DNA of 32,499 nt. It comes from Weizmannia acidilactici (GTDB taxonomy: Bacteria > Bacillota > Bacilli > Bacillales > Bacillaceae_C). How positions within the stretch are numbered: the first letter of the stretch is position 1; each line of letters opens with the position of its first letter. This document shows, piece by piece, positions 20,850 to 28,949 of this stretch. The stretch lies in contig NZ_BKZR01000038.1 in NCBI RefSeq assembly GCF_008974225.1, forward strand, positions 1 through 32,499. The letters run 5' to 3'. The notes under the pieces were generated by a model. The model saw nothing but the letters and a program-made list of their open reading frames with translations. It had not been told where the DNA came from and did not search any database. A program made the translations under genes and the position numbers.

Positions 20850-22901
20850 TTGCTTGAAAACAAAAAGCCCAACCGATTAATCGGCGAAAAATCCCCTTAC
20901 CTGCTTCAGCACACATATAATCCTGTTGACTGGTATCCATGGGGCAAAGAGGCATTTACGAAGGCAAAACGCGAAAACAAGCCGGTTTTCGTGTCAATCG
21001 GCTATTCGACCTGCCACTGGTGTCACGTAATGAAAAGGGAATGTTTTGAAGATGAAGAAGTGGCAAAAAAGCTGAATGAGTCGTTTGTATCCATTAAAGT
21101 GGACCGTGAAGAAAGGCCTGATATTGATTCCATTTACATGAACGTGTGCCAGATGCTGATCGGGCACGGCGGCTGGCCCTTGAACGTTTTTTTGACACCG
21201 GACCAAAAGCCTTTTTACGCCGGCACTTATTTCCCAAAGTACAGCAGGTACGGCCATCCGGGTTTCCTTGATGTCCTTGCGCGGCTCCAACAATTATACC
21301 AGCAAAAGCAGGGGGAACTCGCGTCTTACGCGGAAAAAATAACGGAAGCGCTCAAACAAAAGTCGCAAACAGAAAGCGGGACGGGCCCCGTTCTGGAAGT
21401 GGCCCATGACGCTTACCGGCAGCTTGAGGCATCGTTTGATGACGAATTTGGGGGCTTCGGGCAGGCGCCGAAATTCCCGATGCCGCATCAGTTTATGTTT
21501 TTGATGCGGTATGCGTCTCTTCAAGGAGAAGAAAAGGCGCTGCACATGACGGAGAAATCGATGAAAGCGATGATCTCCGGCGGCATATGGGACCATATTG
21601 GCGGCGGTTTTGCCCGTTATTCCACTGACAGGGAATGGCTTGTGCCCCATTTTGAAAAAATGTTATATGACCAGGCGCTCATGTTATACGTGCTTGCCGA
21701 AATGTATATGATCACAAAGGAAGATCAATGGAAAGAAACCGCGCTCACATTAACCGCTTTTCTCCGGCGCGAGATGCTGGATGAAACCGGCGTTTTTTAT
21801 TCAGCCATTGATGCGGACAGCGAAGGCGAGGAAGGCAAGTATTATATATGGGGGAAAGAAGACATTTTTATGCTACTGGGGCACGAAGCCGCTGAAATTT
21901 TTTGCAAGGCCTATAACATCACGGAAGTCGGAAACTTTGAAGGAAAAAATATACCAAATTTGATTGGAATAAATTTCCAAAATATTGCCGCTTCATTTGG
22001 CCGCAGTGTCAGGGAGCTGAAACATTTGCTTTCGGAAAGCAGGGAAGTATTGCGGCGTGCACGTGGGAAAAGGGTATATCCGCATTTGGACGACAAAATT
22101 TTAACTGCATGGAACGCCCTGATGATTGCCTCTCTTGCAAAGGCATCACGTGCTTTCCAGGAACCGGAGATGCTAGATATGGCACAAAAAGCGCTCGCTT
22201 TTATAGAGTCCCGGCTTTGGGTAGATGGCAAACTGCATGTCCGCTACAGGGATGGGGATGTCCGTTATCCGGCTTATCTGGATGATTATGCATACTTGCT
22301 TTGGGCGTATCTCGAACTGTATGATGCCGTACAGGATCCCCGCCATCTCAACCGTGCCATGGATTTTTGCGAAATCATGTTTGATTCATTTTGGGATCAT
22401 GAAAACGGCGGCTTCTTTTTCACCGGCAAAAGCAGTGAAGCTTTGCTGTTACGCCAAAAACAGGCGTTTGACGATGCCCTTCCGTCCGGTAACAGTGTTG
22501 CAGCTGTCATGCTTTGGCGGCTTTCCAAATACACCGGGGAAATGTCCTACGCGGAGAAAGCCAAAACCATATTGGCGTGTTTTCAAGAAGATATCGAACA
22601 ATATCCGGGCAGTTTTTTGTTTATGCTGCAAAGTTTAATGGGGATTGCCGCAGGGGGCAGGGAAATCGTCATTACCGGCTCGTCGGAACAGGACAGGGCG
22701 CGTTTTAAAAAAAGTTTCATCCGCCGTTTCTTACCTTTTGACTGTCTAATAGAAGCCGACCCGCTGGATCCGCGTCCGTTTTGGGCGGATAAAACTGAAA
22801 AAGAAAAACCGTTCGTGCTGTTTTTATGCGAACATTTTGCATGCCAGCAACCTGTTTACGATTTACAGGATGCTTTGGAGGCGCTGGAAAAGATGGATTA
22901 A
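20850..22901 (+). CDS. yyaL: YyaL/SSP411-family protein: thioredoxin-like domain plus six-hairpin domain
   Basis: A 683-residue protein of a conserved family with no settled function. The N-terminal thioredoxin-like domain (about 1-165) carries the family signature EKSPYLLQHTYNPVDWYPW and the redox-type motif STCHWCHVM. An (alpha/alpha)6 domain like N-acylglucosamine 2-epimerase follows (GGIWDHIGGGFARYSTDREW, VPHFEKMLYDQA, SAIDADSEGEEGKYYIW, LPSGNSVAA). The TTG at 20850 is chosen because AAGGTGAT precedes it and the protein then has the length of B. subtilis YyaL. The frame is open back to 20601, but that part lies antisense to a pseudogene and upstream of the likely promoter. It is monocistronic. 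Confidence 0.9.
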   Translation: MLENKKPNRLIGEKSPYLLQHTYNPVDWYPWGKEAFTKAKRENKPVFVSIGYSTCHWCHVMKRECFEDEEVAKKLNESFVSIKVDREERPDIDSIYMNVCQMLIGHGGWPLNVFLTPDQKPFYAGTYFPKYSRYGHPGFLDVLARLQQLYQQKQGELASYAEKITEALKQKSQTESGTGPVLEVAHDAYRQLEASFDDEFGGFGQAPKFPMPHQFMFLMRYASLQGEEKALHMTEKSMKAMISGGIWDHIGGGFARYSTDREWLVPHFEKMLYDQALMLYVLAEMYMITKEDQWKETALTLTAFLRREMLDETGVFYSAIDADSEGEEGKYYIWGKEDIFMLLGHEAAEIFCKAYNITEVGNFEGKNIPNLIGINFQNIAASFGRSVRELKHLLSESREVLRRARGKRVYPHLDDKILTAWNALMIASLAKASRAFQEPEMLDMAQKALAFIESRLWVDGKLHVRYRDGDVRYPAYLDDYAYLLWAYLELYDAVQDPRHLNRAMDFCEIMFDSFWDHENGGFFFTGKSSEALLLRQKQAFDDALPSGNSVAAVMLWRLSKYTGEMSYAEKAKTILACFQEDIEQYPGSFLFMLQSLMGIAAGGREIVITGSSEQDRARFKKSFIRRFLPFDCLIEADPLDPRPFWADKTEKEKPFVLFLCEHFACQQPVYDLQDALEALEKMD

Positions 22902-22941
22902 AAAAAATCATCCCGGCTGCGGAACCCCGGGATGATTTTTT
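22902..22941. terminator. Bidirectional terminator between yyaL and ltaS
   Basis: AAAAATCATCCCGG and CCGGGATGATTTTT form a 14-bp stem around CTGCGGAACCC-type loop sequence, with A and T runs for both directions. Confidence 0.92.
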
Positions 22942-24928
22942 ATTTACTGTTGCTTTTTTTCGTTGCATCCGCTTTTGTTCTCGGCAGTCCACTCATATCT
23001 TTCTGGTCTTTTGTATAGTCAAAATCGTTGCGGTTGACCGCTGTAAATCCTTTCGGCTTATAAAAACGGAGCAGGTCGTCATATACAACTTTATCAGACA
23101 GATTCAATTCTTCTTTCACGATCTGTTCATCTTTTTTGCCGAGTTTTGCATTGACTTTCTCGCCTGTAGCCGTATTGTACAGCGTGCCGGATACTTGCGT
23201 ATATTTATTTGTGACAAAGTCGCCATTGCGGAATGCAACTACTTGGCGATGATTATTCGACAGCAAATCAGATCCAAATTGGATGTAATCTTTCGTATCC
23301 ACACCAAGCAGATGCATAACGGTAGGCATGACGTCGATTTCGCCGCCGTACGTATGGTTTACACCGCCTTTTACACCAGGAATATGGATAAAGAGCGGCA
23401 CCCTTTGCAGCTGCGCGTTAATGTACGGCGTAATTTCAGGAACGCCGAGCACCTTCGCCATCGCGGCATTATGGTTTTCGGAAATGCCGTAGTGATCCCC
23501 GTACATGATAATTACCGTATGGTCATACAGCCCGGATTGCTTCAAATACGTGAAGAACTGGCGCAGTGCTTCGTCCAAATAGTGGGCAGTCTGGAAATAG
23601 TTATCAACCGTTTTATCGCCGAAATTGCCTTTCGGGAAGTCAATATCCTTATCGTCCAGTATAAACGGGAAGTGGTTCGAAAGCGTAATGAACTTCGCAT
23701 AGAAAGGCTTCGGCAAGCTGGTCAAATAAGGCATCGATTCTTTAAACCACGGTTTGTCTTTCATTCCGTAGTTAATCGTGTTTTCGTCGCTCATATCATA
23801 ATATTTTGCATCAAAGAAACGGTCATAGCCAAAAGATTTATACATTTCGTCGCGGTTCCAGAATGTCTTGTAGTTTCCATGGAAAACCGCAGTCGTATAG
23901 CCCCTTTCGCCGAGAATGGCCGGCGCAGCCTGGTACGTATTTTGTGCTTTTGTTGTAAATACTGAGCCCGTCGGCAGCGGGAACAGCGAGTTTTCCATCA
24001 TGAACTCAGCATCAGATGTTTTTCCCTGGCCGGTTTGATGGAAGAAGTTATCAAAGTAGATTGTGTTTTTATCTTTGGTCAGAGAGTTTAAAAACGGTGT
24101 AACCTCTTTCCCGTCCAATTTATAATTAATCAGGAAATTCTGAAAAGATTCCAAAGAAATATAAATGACATTCATGCCTTTCGCGGCACCGAAATATTTG
24201 CTGTTCGGCTCGGTGTAGTTCGCTTTGACATAGTTTTCGACATCACTAACATCGCTGGAATCCGCCATTGCCCTTTGTGCGGACGATTTTGTCGTTTGGA
24301 TGGCATCGTAAATCGTGTAATTGTACATGCCAAGGTATTTCACAATATAATTGCGGTCAAATGTTCTCGTCAAAAGCTGCGGGCGGTCCGCCTCGGCAAG
24401 CCCGAGATTAAAGACGAAAAACGCCACGGCCGCTATCAAAAGCCCGGCAATCGAACGGCGGTTGATTTTTTCCCGGTCAATTTTTACAACCTTTGAAATG
24501 ATCAAAGCCGCGATCATAATCGTATCAAAGAAATAGAAAATATCATACGGCCTCATCAATGCAACGGCACTACCGCCGATATCCCCGAAGTTTTTTGTCT
24601 GGAACAAAACCGGCAGCGTGATAAAATCGTTAAAGAAACGGTAATAGCAAACATTCGCATAAAGCAAGATAGATAACAGCAAATCAATGGCTGTTATCGC
24701 GATAAGCCTTGCACGGCCCTTAAAAAAGAGGGCAAGCGCAAAAAAGAACAGTGCGGAACTGATCGGATTGATCACCAAGAGGAAATGCTGCATGCCGTTT
24801 TGCAGGCCGAGGTTGAATTCCGCTCTATATACAATGTATGTTTTGATCCAAAATAATAAAACCGTAAGAAAGTACAAGGCATACTTTCGATTTAGCAAAC
24901 TTTTAATCTTGTTAATCGGCATCTTCAT
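22940..24928 (-). CDS. ltaS: Lipoteichoic acid synthase family protein (LtaS/YfnI/YqgS type)
   Basis: LtaS polymerises glycerol phosphate from phosphatidylglycerol onto a lipid anchor at the outer membrane face. The protein has 662 residues: five N-terminal membrane helices (to about 178), a linker with a possible signal-peptidase site near AQRAMA (about 217-222), then the extracellular sulfatase-fold domain. The metal ligands and nucleophile fit S. aureus LtaS: Glu260 (YISLESFQ), Thr304 (HQTGQGKTSD), and Asp/His in MYGDHYG. Which Bacillus paralogue it is (main synthase, stress form or primase) cannot be settled. The ATG at 24928 follows GGGAGG. A PAP2-type phosphatase gene lies directly upstream on the same strand. 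Confidence 0.9.
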   Translation of the reverse strand: MKMPINKIKSLLNRKYALYFLTVLLFWIKTYIVYRAEFNLGLQNGMQHFLLVINPISSALFFFALALFFKGRARLIAITAIDLLLSILLYANVCYYRFFNDFITLPVLFQTKNFGDIGGSAVALMRPYDIFYFFDTIMIAALIISKVVKIDREKINRRSIAGLLIAAVAFFVFNLGLAEADRPQLLTRTFDRNYIVKYLGMYNYTIYDAIQTTKSSAQRAMADSSDVSDVENYVKANYTEPNSKYFGAAKGMNVIYISLESFQNFLINYKLDGKEVTPFLNSLTKDKNTIYFDNFFHQTGQGKTSDAEFMMENSLFPLPTGSVFTTKAQNTYQAAPAILGERGYTTAVFHGNYKTFWNRDEMYKSFGYDRFFDAKYYDMSDENTINYGMKDKPWFKESMPYLTSLPKPFYAKFITLSNHFPFILDDKDIDFPKGNFGDKTVDNYFQTAHYLDEALRQFFTYLKQSGLYDHTVIIMYGDHYGISENHNAAMAKVLGVPEITPYINAQLQRVPLFIHIPGVKGGVNHTYGGEIDVMPTVMHLLGVDTKDYIQFGSDLLSNNHRQVVAFRNGDFVTNKYTQVSGTLYNTATGEKVNAKLGKKDEQIVKEELNLSDKVVYDDLLRFYKPKGFTAVNRNDFDYTKDQKDMSGLPRTKADATKKSNSK

Positions 24929-25021
24929 CGAGTTTTACCTCCCAATCGGCAAATTGACTGTAGGCAGCAATTCAAAACCGTTACTGTAAACTTTCGCACC
25001 AACATATTTTAATACAATTTT

Positions 25022-25054
25022 AAAAAAAAGCAAGCCAAATTGCGAAACTGCTTT
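25022..25054 (-). terminator. Weak terminator candidate between the PAP2 gene and ltaS
   Basis: On the minus strand, AAAAGCA and TGCTTTT pair across a 16-base loop and eight T follow. The stem is short and AT-rich, so read-through from the PAP2 gene into ltaS remains possible. Confidence 0.3.
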
Positions 25055-25168
25055 TCCAACATTAGGAACAGCCCGTCCAAAAACCGGCTGTTTTTCCGCC
25101 GCTCCGGGGATCCAAAAATGTCCCTTCCTTTTAAGCAGGGCGGCAATCTTTAATCTCACCCTATTGTA

Positions 25169-25816
25169 TTACAACTTAAACTTTCTTTCAAACAGCATAA
25201 GTGCCATCGCTGACAAAATCACCCATATCAGGCCGGCAGCATAGCCTCCGACTACGTCGCTCGGGTAATGCACCCCCAAATAAATGCGGCTGATGCCAAT
25301 ATTCAATACAATGAACATGGCAAACAGCGTTCCGGCAAATTTGCTCCACTGCTTTTTGGCCACGCGGAACAGGATAAAAACAAGGCAGCCGAATAAAATC
25401 ATAGAGCCCATGGAATGCCCGCTCGGAAAGCTGTAACCTGTTTCCTGGATGACACGCATAATATCGGGACGCTGGCGTTTAAATATGTATTTTAAAATCC
25501 TGTTGAACACCCCTGCCCCCAACGCGACGGATACAGCAAGGTAAATGCTGAGCGTACGGTATTTTTTTATCCAGAGAATAAGCACAAATATGAGGGTAAT
25601 CGATGCAGCACCCTGGACAGACCCTAAAAAGGTAATGGCAAGCATCACGCTCGTCATATGATCGGATATAAATCCCTGGACAAACGAAATAATCGGGAGG
25701 TCAAAATTCTGGATCTCCGCCTTGTTGAAATTATCGGCGATTTCAAAAAAAATCCATGTACACAGGGATAGTACCAATAAGATCAAAATAATTTTTAGAA
25801 TTGCCTGATTCTTCAT
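25169..25816 (-). CDS. PAP2-family membrane phosphatase
   Basis: The protein has 215 residues and about six membrane helices. The three phosphatase signatures are intact: KRQRPD (KxxxxxxRP motif, about 112-120), PSGHS (about 131-135) and SRIYLGVHYPSD (about 177-188), which provide the phosphate-binding and catalytic His residues. PAP2 enzymes of this size act on undecaprenyl pyrophosphate, phosphatidylglycerol phosphate or similar lipids; the substrate is not clear here. Position ahead of ltaS suggests envelope lipid recycling. Its ribosome site GGAGG is the 3' end of an 11-bp perfect inverted repeat, so translation may be controlled. Confidence 0.9.
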   Translation of the reverse strand: MKNQAILKIILILLVLSLCTWIFFEIADNFNKAEIQNFDLPIISFVQGFISDHMTSVMLAITFLGSVQGAASITLIFVLILWIKKYRTLSIYLAVSVALGAGVFNRILKYIFKRQRPDIMRVIQETGYSFPSGHSMGSMILFGCLVFILFRVAKKQWSKFAGTLFAMFIVLNIGISRIYLGVHYPSDVVGGYAAGLIWVILSAMALMLFERKFKL

Positions 25817-25822
25817 CTTAAA

Positions 25823-25855
25823 CCTCCAATATGAAATAACTTACCATATTGGAGG
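25823..25855 (-). promoter_or_regulatory. Perfect inverted repeat covering the PAP2 Shine-Dalgarno
   Basis: CCTCCAATATG (25823-25833) and CATATTGGAGG (25845-25855) are exactly complementary around 11 bases. In minus-strand mRNA the later arm contains the GGAGG that serves the PAP2 start, and the earlier arm begins with an anti-Shine-Dalgarno CCTCC. Any transcript starting upstream of 25855 can hide its ribosome site. It could also be a DNA operator. Confidence 0.6.
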
Positions 25856-25925
25856 CATTCCGGCAAATAAAATTGTCGACACATTTCAATATATTTCGGG
25901 CTGCGGCCAAATATCCCCCGAAAAG

Positions 25926-26762
25926 TTATGCTTCCTTTGCTTTTGTTTTCGCCGCCGGCTTTTTTGTTCTTTTTGCCATTTTTTTCGCTGGCTGTGTCCT
26001 GTCGATGGATGCCTGAAGCGCCGCCATTAAATCGGTGACGTTATTTTCCGGTACCTTCACTTTGGCGGTGACAAGGTCCTTGCCAGTACGCTTGGATTCA
26101 ATCAGTTCCATGAGGCTTGATCGGTATTCATCCGTATATTTTTCCGGCTCAAATGAAGTTGTCAGCTGATCAATCAGCAAAATGGCAGTTTCGATTTCTT
26201 TTTTTGACACTTCATCGTCGGCGGGTACATTTGGAACATCGGCCGAATTCCGCACTTCATCCGGATAATGGATCGTTTCCATCAGCAGTGTATTTTCAAA
26301 TACACGGATGACCGCCAGCTGCTCTTTGGAACGCATGACAATACGCGCCAAACCGACTTTTTTCGATTCGGTCAGCGCTTTCCGCAATAAACCGTATGCT
26401 TTGACACCGCCCTCGTTCGGGGACATATAGTAGCTGCGGTTGAAATAAATCGGGTCAATTTCGCGCATGTCAATGAAATCCATAATTTCAACCGCTTTTT
26501 CTTCCGTTGTTTTCCGCAAATCTTCCAATTTGTCCTGCTCGAGCACGACAAATTTTCCTTTTGTGATCTCATAGCCTTTGACTATATCCCCGGCTTCTAC
26601 TTCTTCGCCGCAGACCGGGCAGATTTTTTCATATTGGATCGGTGAATGGCATTTTTTATGCAGCGACCGCAATTTAATGTCTTTATCTTCCGTGGCGGCA
26701 TGGAGCTTAATCGGGATGTTGACAAGGCCGAAGCTGATCGTGCCTTTCCAAATTGTATGCAT
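25926..26762 (-). CDS. ku: Ku homodimer protein of bacterial non-homologous end joining
   Basis: Bacterial Ku threads onto double-strand ends and recruits LigD. The 278-residue protein opens with the family signature MHTIWKGTISFGLVNIPIKL and carries a CxxC pair (CPVCGEE) and the bridge-core segments (YYMSPNEGGVKAYGLLRKAL, ARIVMRSKEQLAVIR). It ends in a Lys/Ala-rich tail (PAKKMAKRTKKPAAKTKAK) typical of DNA-binding extensions. It is divergent from ligD across 93 bp, so the two-component repair system is complete. In B. subtilis this system acts in spores. A CATATATTA sequence upstream might be a sporulation -10, weakly supported. Confidence 0.96.
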   Translation of the reverse strand: MHTIWKGTISFGLVNIPIKLHAATEDKDIKLRSLHKKCHSPIQYEKICPVCGEEVEAGDIVKGYEITKGKFVVLEQDKLEDLRKTTEEKAVEIMDFIDMREIDPIYFNRSYYMSPNEGGVKAYGLLRKALTESKKVGLARIVMRSKEQLAVIRVFENTLLMETIHYPDEVRNSADVPNVPADDEVSKKEIETAILLIDQLTTSFEPEKYTDEYRSSLMELIESKRTGKDLVTAKVKVPENNVTDLMAALQASIDRTQPAKKMAKRTKKPAAKTKAKEA

Positions 26763-26788
26763 GAATGAAACGCCTCACTTTTTGAAGA

Positions 26789-26797
26789 TAATATATG
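26789..26797 (-). promoter_or_regulatory. Possible sporulation-sigma -10 box for ku
   Basis: On the minus strand, CATATATTA fits CATAnnnTA about 27 bases before the ku start, with TGTACA 17 bases further up as a poor sigma-G-like -35. Confidence 0.25.
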
Positions 26798-26855
26798 TAG
26801 AATTAACCGGTCTATGTACATCAAGTTTTGGAAAAACAAGGAGGGGCGGAGAAAA

Positions 26856-28712
26856 ATGAAACCAATGCTCCCGACTTTAAAGTGGGAACTTCCCAATATA
26901 GGAAACTGGGCATTTGAAATCAAATACGACGGCTTCCGCGCCATCCTGGAATGGGATGATGGGGGGATGCATTTATGGAGCCGGAATGAGAAGGATTTGC
27001 TGCCGCAGTTCCCGGAGATCCGTGACTTTTTACAAAGCATCGAAAATATAGTGAAAAAGCGGCTTCCATTGCGGCTCGACGGTGAACTCGCCCTTTTGGA
27101 AAATCCTTTCAAAGCGAACTTCGGGGAACTGCAGAGCCGGGGAAGAATGAAGTCAACGGCAAAAATCAAACAAGCTGCTGCCATACGCCCTGCCCGTTTC
27201 TTAGCATTTGATTTGCTGATGCTGGACGGTGCTGACTTCACCGGAAAAACGTATATGCACAGAAAAGAAACATTGGAAAATTTTTTCCAAAACCTGGAAC
27301 TGCCGCTGTCCCCCGATCCCGGGAAAACGGAGCTTTTGCAATTGATTCCTTATGCTCCGGAAGCCCAGCAGCTTATCCAAACGATGAAAGATTTTAACAG
27401 CGAAGGGATTGTCGCAAAACAAACAAATAGTAAATGGGAAGCGGGAAAAAGGGTTGAGACCTGGATCAAAATCAAAAATTGGAAAACGGCTGCCTGTTTT
27501 ATTACTGCTTATGACGGAAACAACGGATACTATCATGTGGCGGTATTCAGAAATTCGGAAATTTTTCCGCTCGGGCTGTTTCTTTTCAGCATGAGTTCGG
27601 AAGAAAAGCAGGTGCTCACCGCAGCGATTAAAAAAAATGCTGCAAATGAAAAAAACGGCGTGTATACGATCCACCCCGCCATTTGTTTGGAGCTTTTTTA
27701 CTTGGAATGGGACGGCGTGCAGCTGCGCGAACCGCATTTCCACCGGTTCCGTTTTGACCTTGCGCCGGATGAGTGTACATATGAACGTTTCCGCCTCCAG
27801 CAGGCAGCGATACCGGAAGAAGTGGCGGTCACGCATCCGGAAAAGCCGCTTTGGGAAAAACGTCCGGTATCCAAATTGGATTATCTTTTTTATATGCGGG
27901 AAATATCCCCTTTCATGCTTCCATTCCTTTCCGGCAGGCTTTTGACAGTGATCCGATATCCGCACGGCGTTTTCGGCGAAGCGTTTTACCAAAAAAATTG
28001 CCCGGATTATGCGCCCGCTTTCGTGGAAACGGCCATGCACGACGGGATCCGTTATATTGTTTGCAATGATTTAAAAACGCTGATGTGGCTTGCAAACCAG
28101 CTGGCGGTGGAGTACCATATTCCGTATCAAGTTGTAAAAAGCCGTTTTGTCAGCGAAATTGTGTTTGATTTGGATCCCCCTTCCAGGAGCAAGTTTCATT
28201 TGGCGGTGAAAGCCGCTTTGTTGTTGAAAGATGTTTTGGATGGACTGGGTTTCGAAAGTTTTGTCAAAATATCCGGAAATAAAGGGCTGCAAATTTATAT
28301 CCCGCTGCAGGAGGGGCGTTTTACATGGAAAGATACGCGGATATTTACGGAATTTATGGCGTCGTATTTGATTGCAAAAGCTCCCGAAAGTTTTACGGTT
28401 GAACGGATGAAGAAAAAACGGGGTGGAAAACTGTACGTCGATTTCATCCAGCATGCCGAAGGAAAGACGATCATTGCCCCTTATTCAATGCGCGGGCATG
28501 AAGATGCGCTGGTGTCGGCGCCGCTCAGATGGGAAGAAGTCAGCGAAAAACTTTTCCCTGAACTGTTTACGATGGAAGCGGTGCTGAACCGCGTGAAGAA
28601 ATTCGGCTGCCCGTTTGCCCGCTATTTTACCTGCAAGAAGGAACAGCCTTTTGCGCCGGTACTGGATTTTTTGAAAAAAAACGATAGCGGACTCGGGAGT
28701 GAGCGCTGCTGA
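26856..28712 (+). CDS. ligD: ATP-dependent DNA ligase LigD (ligase plus primase-polymerase)
   Basis: This is the Bacillus-type two-domain LigD, 618 residues. The N-terminal ligase domain has the AMP-accepting Lys23 in EIKYDGFRAI, plus motifs LDGELAL, FLAFDLLML, EGIVAKQ and TWIKIKNW. The C-terminal polymerase domain (about 320-610) has EKPLWEKRPVSKLDYLFYM and the metal-binding DLD in EIVFDLDPPS, with VKISGNKGLQIYIPL. The phosphoesterase domain of mycobacterial LigD is absent, as usual here. It fills and seals breaks held by Ku, encoded divergently. The start at 26856 follows AAGGAGG; an open frame 14 codons longer reads through that site. The 21-bp repeat array begins at its stop codon. Confidence 0.96.
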   Translation: MKPMLPTLKWELPNIGNWAFEIKYDGFRAILEWDDGGMHLWSRNEKDLLPQFPEIRDFLQSIENIVKKRLPLRLDGELALLENPFKANFGELQSRGRMKSTAKIKQAAAIRPARFLAFDLLMLDGADFTGKTYMHRKETLENFFQNLELPLSPDPGKTELLQLIPYAPEAQQLIQTMKDFNSEGIVAKQTNSKWEAGKRVETWIKIKNWKTAACFITAYDGNNGYYHVAVFRNSEIFPLGLFLFSMSSEEKQVLTAAIKKNAANEKNGVYTIHPAICLELFYLEWDGVQLREPHFHRFRFDLAPDECTYERFRLQQAAIPEEVAVTHPEKPLWEKRPVSKLDYLFYMREISPFMLPFLSGRLLTVIRYPHGVFGEAFYQKNCPDYAPAFVETAMHDGIRYIVCNDLKTLMWLANQLAVEYHIPYQVVKSRFVSEIVFDLDPPSRSKFHLAVKAALLLKDVLDGLGFESFVKISGNKGLQIYIPLQEGRFTWKDTRIFTEFMASYLIAKAPESFTVERMKKKRGGKLYVDFIQHAEGKTIIAPYSMRGHEDALVSAPLRWEEVSEKLFPELFTMEAVLNRVKKFGCPFARYFTCKKEQPFAPVLDFLKKNDSGLGSERC

Positions 28713-28897
28713 ATCGGCGAGAAATACCGGGAAATCGGCTATTTCTTTGCTTCAATCAGCGAAAAACCTTGGGAAATCGACAGGAAATTTTCAAAAATCG
28801 GCGTTGGCTTCAAAATCAGCGGCTTCCCTCAAAATGTCAGCGGAAACTTTGCCTAAATCAGCGGAATTACCATAGAAATCGGCGGTCCGCTGATAAT
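28712..28897. repeat. Degenerate 21-bp periodic repeat array (about nine units)
   Basis: A core AATC(A/G)GCG(A/G) starts at 28712, 28733, 28754, 28775, 28796, 28814, 28835, 28856 and 28877. Steps are exactly 21 bp except one of 18. The remaining 12-13 bases of each unit vary. The last core pairs with an inverted copy (CCGCTGAT at 28887-28894) as a hairpin. A fainter unit (ACTCGGGA at 28691) lies in the last ligD codons. The spacing is two DNA helical turns or seven codons. Two forward frames stay open through most of it, one of them directly behind the ligD stop. Confidence 0.78.
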
Positions 28898-28908
28898 GGG
28901 CACCAAAA

Positions 28909-28949
28909 CTTAAAGAGCATGCCCCATTCCAAGAGGCATGCTCTTTAAG
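28909..28949 (-). terminator. Terminator hairpin overlapping the dapF stop codon
   Basis: CTTAAAGAGCATGCC (28909-28923) and GGCATGCTCTTTAAG (28935-28949) form a 15-bp perfect stem. On the minus strand TTTTGG follows. The dapF stop lies inside the arm. Confidence 0.7.

Noticed and set aside
22826..23965. Long plus-strand frame (379 codons) opposite ltaS
   Set aside because: It is antisense to a clear LtaS with intact motifs, has no ribosome site and no recognisable protein. It is a shadow of codon bias.
27201..28040. 279-codon minus-strand frame opposite ligD
   Set aside because: It is a shadow of ligD, composed of low-complexity Arg/Phe/His-rich sequence with no ribosome site.
28712..28897. 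CRISPR array
   Set aside because: The 21-bp unit, 8-9-bp degenerate core and 12-13-bp variable part are far below CRISPR sizes, and no cas gene is nearby.
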